Origin: Bordetella parapertussis
GTDB lineage: Bacteria > Pseudomonadota > Gammaproteobacteria > Burkholderiales > Burkholderiaceae_C
Length of the DNA: 18,903 nucleotides
NCBI GenBank assembly: GCA_945900695.1
Contig: CAMDJU010000020.1
Location: forward strand, 1-18,903
Direction: 5' to 3'
Below are positions 1-6,938 of the stretch, piece by piece. The translations under genes and the position numbers were made by a program. Each line of letters opens with the position of its first letter. The stretch's first letter is position 1. The notes beneath the pieces were generated by a model that was not told where the DNA came from, did no database searches, and saw only the letters and a program-made list of their open reading frames with translations.

Positions 1-560
1 CCAACTTGAGCGAGTTGATCGCTGCGGCGAAAAAACGGCCGGGGCAGTTGACCTACTCGTCCGCAGGTCAAGCTTCTCCTGCGCACCTTTGCGGGGAGAT
101 GCTGCGGGTGAATGCGGGCATCGACATCGTTCACGTTCCCTACAAAGGCGCAGCGCCCGCCATGAACGCAGTGCTGGCCGGCGAAGTCTCCATGTTTTGC
201 GGGCCCATCACCCAGGGCTTGGCCCATGTCAAAGGTGGCAAGCTCAAAGCCATTGGGGTGACAGGTAGCAGCATTTCTGGCTTGGTCCCCGAATTGCCCA
301 CACTCTCCACCACCATTCCCGGCTTGGTTGTCTCATCCACGTATATGGTGTATGCACCCCCAGCGACGCCAGCGAATATCGCGCAATTGATCAAGACCGA
401 CCTGCGCAAAACCTGGGAAGACAAAGACGTGCGAGAACGTTTGGGTGCCATGGGCATGGACTTGATTTGGTTGGAAGGCGCAGAGTTATCCCGGCGTGTG
501 GATGCCGATTTGGCCAAATGGTCCAACGTGGTCAAAACCGCCGGCATTCGCGCCGAATAA
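1..560 (+). CDS. Bug/TctC-family periplasmic substrate-binding protein, 5' truncated by window
   Basis: This is the C-terminal part (about 185 residues) of a tripartite tricarboxylate transporter-type solute receptor. The frame is open from base 3 to the TAA at 558-560, and the true start lies upstream of the window. Seen in the sequence: the family motif HVPYKG after a G-x-A-SPAHLCGEML segment, a GKLKAIGVT strand, a PELPTL segment and the usual C-terminal lobe ending near AGIRAE. By family knowledge such proteins bind carboxylates or other small organic acids in the periplasm and hand them to TctA/TctB-type membrane proteins, none of which are in this window. The sulfatase gene starts 11 nt downstream in the same direction, so the two are probably co-transcribed and the ligand may be related to that enzyme's substrate or product. 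The family call is firm; the ligand is unknown. Confidence 0.9.
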   Translation, partial: NLSELIAAAKKRPGQLTYSSAGQASPAHLCGEMLRVNAGIDIVHVPYKGAAPAMNAVLAGEVSMFCGPITQGLAHVKGGKLKAIGVTGSSISGLVPELPTLSTTIPGLVVSSTYMVYAPPATPANIAQLIKTDLRKTWEDKDVRERLGAMGMDLIWLEGAELSRRVDADLAKWSNVVKTAGIRAE

Positions 561-571
561 CCCTCACTGCC

Positions 572-2152
572 ATGCACAAAGCCCCCAATTTCATCGTCTT
601 CATCACCGACCAACACCGCGCGGACCATTTGGGTTGCTATGGCAACCCCACTGTCAAGACCCCGCACCTGGACGCATTGGCCAGCCGTGGGTGGGTGGCC
701 GATGAGTGCCACGTGGCGTCCCCCATCTGCATGCCCAACCGCGCCTCATTGATGACGGGCCGAATGCCTTCGCGCCATGGTGTTCGCCACAACGGCATAG
801 AGCTTTCCTTGGACGAGCGAACCCTGCCGCAAGCCCTGCGCGATGCGGGCTACCAAACCTTTCACGTGGGCAAATCGCACCTGCAAAACATTGAAATCAA
901 GCCCGCGCAACACCCCAAGCCGGGAACACCGCGTTTGGCACATGAGGCGCGCCGCGAGTCGCCGGGCCGCCATGGGCAAGAAATTTGGAAGCGATGGGAA
1001 GACGACCCCACCTGCGACATTGAAACGCCTTTTTATGGCTTTGACCATGTGGACCTGTGCATTCACCATGCCGATGATGAGTACGGCCATTGGCGGCGTT
1101 GGGCACGCCAACAAGACCCCAATGTGGATGCACTCATTGGCCACAACAATGCCTTGGCCACGCCAGAGTTTGAGCTCAGCCGCTGTCAGCAGGCCTGGCG
1201 CACCCAATTGCCAGAGCATCTTTACCCCACCCACTGGATCGCGGATCGAACCATGGCCAGGCTGGAGCAAGCGCAACAAAAAGACGCTCCATTTTTCCTG
1301 CATTGCTCATTCCCAGACCCGCACCACCCATTCACACCGCCGGGCAAATACTGGGACATGTATCGGCCTGAAGAGGTTCAATTGCCGCCCTCTTTTCATG
1401 CGCCCCACACAGGATTGGCACCCCATATCAAAGCCCTGTACCAACAGCGCGATGAACAAACGGCCATCAAAAATACCCAGGCCTTGTTTGCTTGCACCGA
1501 GCGCGAAGCCCGCGAGGCCATCGCCCTGAACTACGGCTCCATCAGCATGATCGACGACGCCATTGGCCGCGTTTTATCTAAGCTCAAAGACCTGGGTCTG
1601 GCAGACAACACCGTGATCGTTTTCACCGCTGACCACGGGGATTTTTTGGGAGATCACCAGTTGCTGCTCAAAGGCCCGATCCATTACCGGGGCTTGACCC
1701 GCGTGCCCCTGATCTGGGCCGATACCCATGCCGCATCGGCACCGCGCACGCAAGCGCTGTGCCAAACCGTTGATTTGGCACCCACGATCTTGGAGCGGGC
1801 TGGTGTGGCGCCATGGAATGGCATTCAGGGCCAATCGCTCTTGCCTCTTTTGTCGGGTCAGGTCAAAGCAGTGCGGCCGGATTTGTTGATCGAGGAAGAG
1901 GGACAGCGCTATTACATGGGCTTCAAAGAGCGGGTGCGCATGCGCAGTTTGATTTATGGCGCACATCGCATCTCTGTCTACGATGGGGTCGAATGGGGCG
2001 AGTTATACGACCGCAGCGCCGACCCAGAAGAACTGAACAACCTGTGGGATGTGCCTGCGCATCAATCGTTGCGTGCCACCATGACTGAGCGCATGCTGCG
2101 CCACATGATTGCCCTGGCCGAGACCAGCCCCTACCCCACGCAAATTGCTTAA
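572..2152 (+). CDS. Type I sulfatase (formylglycine-dependent, alkaline phosphatase superfamily)
   Basis: This 526-residue protein should hydrolyse a sulfate ester. Seen: N-terminal metal-binding DQ (D13-Q14), the sulfatase signature C-M-P-N-R with the nucleophile cysteine C53 that would be converted to formylglycine, followed by SLMTGR. Also present are a KSH motif near residue 105, DPHHPF near residue 250, FTADHGD at about 351-357 (metal ligands D354, H355) and a downstream LLKGP lysine. Length fits the family. The start is set at ATG 572, 11 nt after the upstream receptor gene; the frame is open further back to 467, but that part overlaps the receptor gene and does not look like a sulfatase N-terminus. 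No clear Shine-Dalgarno is visible, which suits translational coupling. No signal peptide is evident, so it is probably cytoplasmic. The stop lies inside the 57-bp repeat 2134-2190. A phosphonate/phosphodiester hydrolase of the same superfamily is a possible alternative. No formylglycine-generating enzyme gene is in the window. Confidence 0.9.
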   Translation: MHKAPNFIVFITDQHRADHLGCYGNPTVKTPHLDALASRGWVADECHVASPICMPNRASLMTGRMPSRHGVRHNGIELSLDERTLPQALRDAGYQTFHVGKSHLQNIEIKPAQHPKPGTPRLAHEARRESPGRHGQEIWKRWEDDPTCDIETPFYGFDHVDLCIHHADDEYGHWRRWARQQDPNVDALIGHNNALATPEFELSRCQQAWRTQLPEHLYPTHWIADRTMARLEQAQQKDAPFFLHCSFPDPHHPFTPPGKYWDMYRPEEVQLPPSFHAPHTGLAPHIKALYQQRDEQTAIKNTQALFACTEREAREAIALNYGSISMIDDAIGRVLSKLKDLGLADNTVIVFTADHGDFLGDHQLLLKGPIHYRGLTRVPLIWADTHAASAPRTQALCQTVDLAPTILERAGVAPWNGIQGQSLLPLLSGQVKAVRPDLLIEEEGQRYYMGFKERVRMRSLIYGAHRISVYDGVEWGELYDRSADPEELNNLWDVPAHQSLRATMTERMLRHMIALAETSPYPTQIA

Positions 2153-2190
2153 CTGGCCGCTGTACTCTTACAACGCATCCAGGTATTGGC
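2134..2190. repeat. Left copy of 57-bp imperfect direct repeat flanking the inserted Bug gene
   Basis: Compared with 3410-3466, the first 33 bases (2134-2166) are identical and the remaining 24 differ at 4 positions, giving 53 of 57 matches. This copy contains the true sulfatase 3' end. After the stop it carries what would be the last 13 codons of the FAD hydroxylase read on the minus strand (ANTWMRCKSTAAS against ANAWMRCTSTAAS in the intact gene). It is therefore a displaced, slightly diverged gene-end fragment. Confidence 0.85.
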
Positions 2191-2218
2191 TTTCAACAAG
2201 CAAGTTCAAGTGTATAAA
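2191..2218 (+). promoter_or_regulatory. Candidate promoter of inserted Bug gene
   Basis: An AT-rich stretch follows the left repeat. A TATAAA -10-like hexamer sits at 2213-2218, and a TTTCAA -35-like hexamer at 2191-2196 is 16 nt upstream. The gene start is about 33 nt downstream of the -10. This would let the inserted gene be expressed without the sulfatase promoter. Judged by eye from consensus similarity only. Confidence 0.35.
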
Positions 2219-2233
2219 TTTGCAATTTTTCTT

Positions 2234-2240
2234 AAGGAGG
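2234..2240 (+). promoter_or_regulatory. Strong Shine-Dalgarno AAGGAGG deciding the start at 2251
   Basis: AAGGAGG is a near-perfect ribosome binding site. It is only 1 nt from ATG 2242, too close to be used, but 10 nt from the in-frame ATG at 2251. ATG 2251 also gives the better signal peptide start. Confidence 0.7.
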
Positions 2241-2250
2241 TATGACAATC

Positions 2251-3204
2251 ATGCATCAACTTCTGCTTTTATCAGTGATGCTGTGGTCCGGATTGGCCCC
2301 GGCACAGACCTTCCCTTCCAGGCCGGTCACACTGGTGGTGCCATTTACCGCCGGCGCTGCCAACGACGTTCTAGCACGCACCCTAGCGGCGGAAATGCGC
2401 GACAGCCTTGGCAACGTGATTGTTGAGAACAGGCCCGGCGCCAACGGCAACATCGGCGCCGAATTCGTCAAACGCGCGGCCCCCGACGGACATACGCTGC
2501 TGGTAGCCAATGACAGCTATCTCATCCTTGCCGCCATGAGCCCTTTGCTGCCTTACGACATGTTGCGCGACTTCGATCCGGTGATACAGGCCAACAACCT
2601 GCCGTTTTTCCTTGTGGTTAACGAGGAGGCGATCCCGGTGAAGACGTTAAAGGAATTCGTCGAGTTTGTGCGTGCCCATCCGGGCAAGCTGAGTTACGGT
2701 TCGGCCGGTAACGGCACGCCGCACCACCTTGCCACCGAACTGCTCAAGCTGCAGGCGGGTCTGGATGTGACGCACGTTCCGTACAAGGGCATGGCGCAGG
2801 GCATCCCCGACCTTCTCTCCGGGCGTATTCAGTTCGTCATCACCGGCCTGCCGGCGGTCGCCTCGCACCTCAAGACCGGCAAGCTGCGGGTGCTTGCCAC
2901 TGTGGGCACAACGCGCTCCGCGGTCATGCCCACGGTGCCCACGTTTTCAGAGGCCGGCATGAGTGGCGTGGAAATGAACATATGGCTGGGTGTGGTCGCT
3001 CCTTCCGGCACGCCCAAGGCGGTGATCGAACGCATCAACGCCGAATTCAACCGCGTGCTCAAACTGCCGGCGGTGCGCGACAAGTTGGCGTCACAAGGCA
3101 TCGAGGCCTCCGGAGGTACGCCCGAGGAGTTAGGGCGGCGCATGCGCGTCGACTTTGCCACTTATTCGAGAGTGGTCAAGGCCGCCAATATCCGTGCCGA
3201 CTGA
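2251..3204 (+). CDS. Bug/TctC-family periplasmic substrate-binding protein (horizontally acquired candidate)
   Basis: This complete 317-residue receptor begins with a hydrophobic signal peptide (MHQLLLLSVMLWSGLAPA, likely cleaved before QTFPSRP). Family motifs follow: PVTLVVPFTAGAANDVLAR, VIVENRPGANGNIGAEFV, RAAPDGHTLLVAN, a GTPHHLATELLK segment, THVPYKG, PTFSEAG and a C-terminal ending in AANIRAD. It should bind a small organic acid in the periplasm; no TctA/TctB genes accompany it. Start ATG 2251 is chosen from Shine-Dalgarno spacing; ATG 2242 would add three residues. Codon use differs from all neighbours, with CTG, CTT, AAG and GCG preferred over the TTG-rich local style. It lies between two 57-bp repeats, which points to separate acquisition. 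The family call is firm and the ligand unknown. Confidence 0.93.
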   Translation: MHQLLLLSVMLWSGLAPAQTFPSRPVTLVVPFTAGAANDVLARTLAAEMRDSLGNVIVENRPGANGNIGAEFVKRAAPDGHTLLVANDSYLILAAMSPLLPYDMLRDFDPVIQANNLPFFLVVNEEAIPVKTLKEFVEFVRAHPGKLSYGSAGNGTPHHLATELLKLQAGLDVTHVPYKGMAQGIPDLLSGRIQFVITGLPAVASHLKTGKLRVLATVGTTRSAVMPTVPTFSEAGMSGVEMNIWLGVVAPSGTPKAVIERINAEFNRVLKLPAVRDKLASQGIEASGGTPEELGRRMRVDFATYSRVVKAANIRAD

Positions 3205-3409
3205 ACCGTCTCGAAGCCGGGCCAACTCATTACATTAACACTCCAAAAGAGCAACAGTCAGGCCAAATGCACAACCCAGGCCTACGCTGATCAAGGCCGG
3301 GGTTGGCTTGAAGGCTTGGCCGGCAACCCATTGGCCTTACTCACACGCAAGGTCTCTGGTCAAAAAATCTGGGCGCAGCGCTGAAAGAAGTCTTACTCAG
3401 CAGTTGGTG
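3205..3409. other. Non-coding or decayed stretch downstream of inserted Bug gene
   Basis: I recognise no gene between the receptor stop and the right repeat. In the receptor's own frame the sequence stays open after its stop for about 60 codons, to a TGA at 3382-3384. The latter part looks codon-biased (reading for example ADQGRGWLEGLAGNPLALLTR), but there is no good start and I cannot assign a family. A second frame is open from about 3312 through the right repeat to the sulfatase-type stop. Either could be the tail of a lost gene or chance. Confidence 0.4.
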
Positions 3410-3466
3410 CCCCACGCAAATTGCTTAACTGGCCGCTGTACTTGTACAGCGCATCCAGGCATTGGC
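3410..3466. repeat. Right copy of 57-bp imperfect direct repeat flanking the inserted Bug gene
   Basis: This copy contains the true 3' end of the FAD hydroxylase gene (stop at 3425-3427, minus strand). Upstream of it is the sulfatase-type tail that encodes PTQIA and a stop on the plus strand. The first 33 bases are identical to 2134-2166. With the left copy it reconstructs an ancestral junction in which both genes ended on one TTAA. Confidence 0.85.
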
Positions 3467-5197
3467 CAAGGCCTCTCGCGGATCGCCGGGAACTTGTGCC
3501 ACCCGCCAGGCCACGTGGCCATCGGGGCGGACCAACACAGCCCCGGTCTCAGAGACCTGCCGCAAAGCTTGCCATGTGCCGTTCACATCTTCACAGTCGC
3601 CCATTTGCGCGATGATTTTGCAAAGCAGTTGTTGCCCACCAGATGGGGCAACCGCCGCCACCACGGGCCGCCACAAAACATCGCTGCAAAGCAGAACCCA
3701 TTGGCCTGGCGCGATCAAATCATGCGAGCTGATGAGGTGGCCTTCGCGCATTAAAGCGGCGTGTGGCAAACGAGCGCCAGGCCGCGTCGTGGGGTGATAG
3801 ATACCCGCCATGGGGTCGCGGGGCAGGGGTAAGCTGCCATCACCAACCAATGCACCGACTTCGTAGGCATAACCAATTTCCATGTCATGCGCCTGTGGGC
3901 CAATGCGCTGTATTTTCATCGCTTCGGCCAAAATCGCCTGCGCCGTGTGACCGCCAGGTGTGTCTGAAAACAAGCGCTCAAACGCCATCTTATTGGCCTC
4001 GGTTTGGCCCGGTGAAAGGCCGATGGCCTGGTCAATGAGGCTGCGCATGCGAAACCCATGCAAAGCCCACTCAGCGACCCGTGCCCCCACGGGTTGTCGC
4101 TCAGACTCATAGCTGTTCAACAACCCATCAGCCGAGCTGTGCTGCAGCACGCGCTGGAGTTTCCAGGCCAAATTGTGTGCGTCCCCAATGGCCGTGTTCA
4201 AGCCCAATGCGCTCACCGGCGGATGCCGATGGGCCGCATCGCCTGCCAAAAAAATACGCCCAAAGCGGTATTTTTTCGCCACCACGCCTTCCACATCCCA
4301 ACGCCCGATTTTTTTGACCTCCGGTTGAAAAGAGTCCGGCAATCGAAGCAACTCGCGCATGCGCGCAACCACATTGATGTCGTTGATCTCTTCGGGGTCG
4401 TCCGGAGATAACTCGCGCATAAAGACCCAAGTCTCTGATTGGCGATCCCAGTTGAGTGGCCCCGTTTTGACCAACCCACCACCCGCCCATTGACCTTTGC
4501 CATCCGGGTTGATGAAGTAAAAAATCAACACGCCATCGTCGTCAATCCAGGGCGATAAATCTGCTTTGAAGTAGGTATTGACCATGCGGCGCAAACGCCG
4601 CGGCCCCAGCATTTCTGCGCCCAAGGTGCGGCCCACCGTTTTGCCGCCATCGGCCGCAATCAAATACTGCGCTTTGACTTGGTATTTTTCGCCACCGGTA
4701 TGGTCTTGAACGATGGCAGACACCCCGCTGTCATCTTGAGAAAACTCCAACAGCTCATGGTGGAAATGAATTTGCCCTGGCGCACGCGACTCGGCCACAT
4801 CGCGCAACAAAGGCTCCAGTTGCATCAAAGGTAAATTGGTCGCTCGACACATGCTGTCTTTTTCATATCGTTCTTTGAGGGCGCCCCCGCCATACCCATC
4901 CAGGTTGCCAATCAGCCGACGGTCCAAAGGACCTTCTCCACCCAAGGAAGTTCTGAAAGAAATCCGCTCCATGCCGCTGGTGGGTGTGCCTTGGCGATAA
5001 ATTTCATCGGCCACCCCATGCTGTCGCATGATCTCCATGGTGCGTGTGTTCAATATATGGGCGCGAGGATGATCCGTGGTTTGCAGATTTTTTTCAACAG
5101 TGTGGTACTTGACGCCCAAGTCAGCGAGAAAGATGGACAGGGCCAGGCCACAACCGCCGCCGCCGACGATGAGTACGGGTACTTCAATGGTTTTCAT
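3425..5197 (-). CDS. FAD-dependent aromatic (phenol-type) hydroxylase, TfdB/PheA-like
   Basis: This 590-residue class A flavoprotein monooxygenase would add one oxygen atom to a phenolic ring using NAD(P)H. Seen: the N-terminal Rossmann FAD-binding motif VLIVGGGGCG (G12-x-G-x-x-G17), the NADPH/FAD motif LIAADGGKTVGR near residue 185, and the second FAD motif FLAGDAAHRHPPVSALG with D320, followed by IGDAHNLAWKL. The C-terminal thioredoxin-like domain shows TRPGARLPHA and VLVRPDGHVAWR, as in 2,4-dichlorophenol and phenol hydroxylases. Start ATG 5197 is chosen because it begins directly before the Rossmann strand; an upstream TTG at 5218 would add only seven unlikely residues. It is a single-gene unit, divergent from the second sulfatase gene and convergent with the first. 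The stop lies inside the right 57-bp repeat. Substrate unknown; other FAD hydroxylases with the same C-terminal domain (MhpA-like) are less likely. Confidence 0.9.
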   Translation of the reverse strand: MKTIEVPVLIVGGGGCGLALSIFLADLGVKYHTVEKNLQTTDHPRAHILNTRTMEIMRQHGVADEIYRQGTPTSGMERISFRTSLGGEGPLDRRLIGNLDGYGGGALKERYEKDSMCRATNLPLMQLEPLLRDVAESRAPGQIHFHHELLEFSQDDSGVSAIVQDHTGGEKYQVKAQYLIAADGGKTVGRTLGAEMLGPRRLRRMVNTYFKADLSPWIDDDGVLIFYFINPDGKGQWAGGGLVKTGPLNWDRQSETWVFMRELSPDDPEEINDINVVARMRELLRLPDSFQPEVKKIGRWDVEGVVAKKYRFGRIFLAGDAAHRHPPVSALGLNTAIGDAHNLAWKLQRVLQHSSADGLLNSYESERQPVGARVAEWALHGFRMRSLIDQAIGLSPGQTEANKMAFERLFSDTPGGHTAQAILAEAMKIQRIGPQAHDMEIGYAYEVGALVGDGSLPLPRDPMAGIYHPTTRPGARLPHAALMREGHLISSHDLIAPGQWVLLCSDVLWRPVVAAVAPSGGQQLLCKIIAQMGDCEDVNGTWQALRQVSETGAVLVRPDGHVAWRVAQVPGDPREALANAWMRCTSTAAS

Positions 5198-5339
5198 GGG
5201 GTTTTCTGACAAATGCAAAAGAAAAGTCTATCCACAAATAAGGCTGTATTTCACGCCTAGGGAAAACACTCGAAAGCCATCGAGTTTTTACCCTTATGTT
5301 CGAGGGCTGAGCCATCCATATCAACGATCTTTTTGAAAA
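5198..5339. promoter_or_regulatory. Divergent promoter region between FAD hydroxylase and second sulfatase
   Basis: This 142-bp AT-richer gap separates two divergently oriented genes, so it must hold promoters for both. The only distinct element is the dyad at 5264-5289. I could not fix convincing -35/-10 pairs for either direction. The second sulfatase start has no clear Shine-Dalgarno (upstream reads CTTTTTGAAAA). Confidence 0.5.
5264..5289. promoter_or_regulatory. Dyad, candidate operator
   Basis: Two 10-base arms, AAACACTCGA and TCGAGTTTTT, are inverted repeats with 9 of 10 matches and a 6-base spacer. The position midway between divergent genes suits a regulator that controls both. No regulator gene is in the window, and the family cannot be told from the site. 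Confidence 0.4.
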
Positions 5340-6917
5340 ATGTCTAAAACAAAAAATATTCTGTTCATCATGTGCGATCAGCTGCGCGCTGACAACTTGT
5401 CTTGTTACGGCCACCCCCACATTTCAACGCCCCACATCGATGCATTGGCAGCCAAGGGCACGCGCTTTACACGTGCTTATGTACAAGCCCCTGTTTGCGG
5501 GCCTTCTCGCATGTCTTACTACACCGGGCGCTACACCTTTTCACATGGCGCCACTTGGAATTTTGTGCCATTGCCTGTCGGTGAGAGAACGCTGGGGGAC
5601 TATTTGCGACCCACGGGTATGCGCGTTGCCGTGGTTGGAAAAACGCACCACGAGCCAGATGTTGCTGGCATGAAATGGCTGGGGCTGTCGCCATCTGAAG
5701 GTGCGGGAAAACTCATTGCCACCGGTGGATTTGAAGAGTACTGGCGCGACGACGGTATCCACCCCGATGCCAAAACACCGCACGATTTGGCCTACAACCA
5801 ATATTTGCGCGCGCATGGTTTTGACGGCGCCAATCCCTGGCACGACTGGGCCAATTCGGGCACCGATGCCCAAGGGCAATTGGCCAGCGGCTGGTTGCTG
5901 AGAAACGCCCATTTGCCCGCCCGCTTGCCGGATGAATTTTCCGAAACGGCCTACACCGTCAACCGCGGCATGGACTTCATCACTGAGCAAGGCGATGCCC
6001 CGTGGTGCTTGCACTTGTCGTTCATCAAGCCGCACTGGCCCTACATCGCGTCACCCCCATACCACAATATGTTTGGACGCGAAGATTGTCTTGCGCCGGT
6101 TCGATCAGAAGAAGAACGCAGTGACAAGGCCAACCCCATCTTTCGTGGATTTCAAGAGCATCCCGAATCGGTCTCTTTTTCCAAAGATGAGGTCCGGCTC
6201 CACATGCAGCCCACATATTTGGGCTTGGTCAAGCAAATTGATGACCACTTGGGCAGGTTGATGGTGTTTTTAGAAAAGTCAGGCCGCCTCGATGACACAT
6301 TGATTGTGTTCACGGCAGACCATGGCGACTACCAAGGTGACCATTGGCAGGGTGAGAAAGAGTTCATGTACGAGCAGGGTGTCTGTGTCCCCATGATCGT
6401 CGTGGACCCCGATGCGTCTGCCAAACGCGGTGCGGTTTCCAATGCCTTGATCGAGGCCGTTGACATGGTTCCCACCTTCATGGACGCTTTGGGCATGGAG
6501 ATACCCGACCACATCATCGAGGGGCGATCCATCTTGTCTTTGTTGCGTGGCGAAAAAACCTCGATCCGTGAAGCAGCCTTTTCCGAGTTGGATTTCGCCA
6601 TTTACCCCACGGCCAGGAAACTCGGGCTCAAGCCCAATGATGCACGCATGGTGATGTGCCGAACCGAGCGTTGGAAGCTGGTTCATTTTGGCCCCGGCCT
6701 ACCGCCCCAGTTGTTCGATCTCCAAGAAGACCCTCTGGAATTGAACGATCGCGGCCGCGATGGTGGCGCCATTTACAAAGCGGCCCGCGACGATTTGTAT
6801 CAATGCCTGCTGGAGTGGATGCGCCAGCGTCGCAATCGAATGGGCATGACCAATCAAGCGGTTTCCAAGCGCCCCAGCCCGGCCGCTGCGGGCGGCGTCA
6901 CCATCGGTGTTTGGTAA
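5340..6917 (+). CDS. Sulfatase / phosphonate monoester hydrolase family enzyme (formylglycine type)
   Basis: This 525-residue alkaline phosphatase superfamily hydrolase has the canonical C-G-P-S-R signature (C53, followed by MSYYTGR), metal-binding D13-Q14, a GKTHHEP segment near residue 100, IKPHWPY near 232 and FTADHGDYQGDH from 324 (D327, H328). The stretch after this, HWQGEKEFMYEQGVCVPMIV, resembles phosphonate monoester hydrolases and related arylsulfatases, so either ester type is possible. It aligns in plan with the sulfatase at 572-2152 (cysteine at residue 53 in both), but the sequences are clearly different, so they are paralogues with probably different substrates. No signal peptide is visible. 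It is the first gene of a five-gene unit, with the next gene 21 nt downstream. Start ATG 5340 places the DQ motif at the usual distance from the N-terminus. Confidence 0.9.
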   Translation: MSKTKNILFIMCDQLRADNLSCYGHPHISTPHIDALAAKGTRFTRAYVQAPVCGPSRMSYYTGRYTFSHGATWNFVPLPVGERTLGDYLRPTGMRVAVVGKTHHEPDVAGMKWLGLSPSEGAGKLIATGGFEEYWRDDGIHPDAKTPHDLAYNQYLRAHGFDGANPWHDWANSGTDAQGQLASGWLLRNAHLPARLPDEFSETAYTVNRGMDFITEQGDAPWCLHLSFIKPHWPYIASPPYHNMFGREDCLAPVRSEEERSDKANPIFRGFQEHPESVSFSKDEVRLHMQPTYLGLVKQIDDHLGRLMVFLEKSGRLDDTLIVFTADHGDYQGDHWQGEKEFMYEQGVCVPMIVVDPDASAKRGAVSNALIEAVDMVPTFMDALGMEIPDHIIEGRSILSLLRGEKTSIREAAFSELDFAIYPTARKLGLKPNDARMVMCRTERWKLVHFGPGLPPQLFDLQEDPLELNDRGRDGGAIYKAARDDLYQCLLEWMRQRRNRMGMTNQAVSKRPSPAAAGGVTIGVW

Positions 6918-6938
6918 TTTTTCATCTCAATTTAAACC

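Larger units (their letters stand above)
2191..3409. mobile_element. Probable inserted segment carrying one Bug receptor gene (no transposase seen)
   Basis: The segment lies between the two repeat copies. Without it, the sulfatase stop (TAA) and the FAD hydroxylase stop (TTA on the plus strand) would share the same TTAA, a tight tail-to-tail arrangement. The gene inside has unlike codon use: by my count 4 of 37 leucine codons are TTG and 15 are CTG, against 12 TTG and 6 CTG of 28 in the Bug gene at 8087. It has its own promoter-like sequence and a consensus Shine-Dalgarno. I see no transposase, integrase or terminal inverted repeats, so the mechanism is unknown. The insertion itself is inferred from the repeats and composition. 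Confidence 0.6.

Noticed and set aside
467..571. An upstream extension of the first sulfatase frame
   Set aside because: It overlaps the end of the receptor gene and encodes an arginine-rich stretch unlike a sulfatase N-terminus. ATG 572 puts the DQ metal motif at the normal distance.
3293..3330. A hairpin (GGGTTG with CAACCC) as terminator of the inserted receptor gene
   Set aside because: The stem is short, the loop is long and no T-run follows, so an intrinsic terminator is not supported.
2191..3409. A classical insertion sequence or composite transposon
   Set aside because: There is no transposase gene, no terminal inverted repeats, and the flanking 57-bp direct repeats are far longer than a typical target duplication and have diverged.
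5198..5218. A TTG start that would extend the FAD hydroxylase by seven residues
   Set aside because: ATG 5197 begins directly before the Rossmann strand and is the normal start form; no ribosome site favours the TTG.
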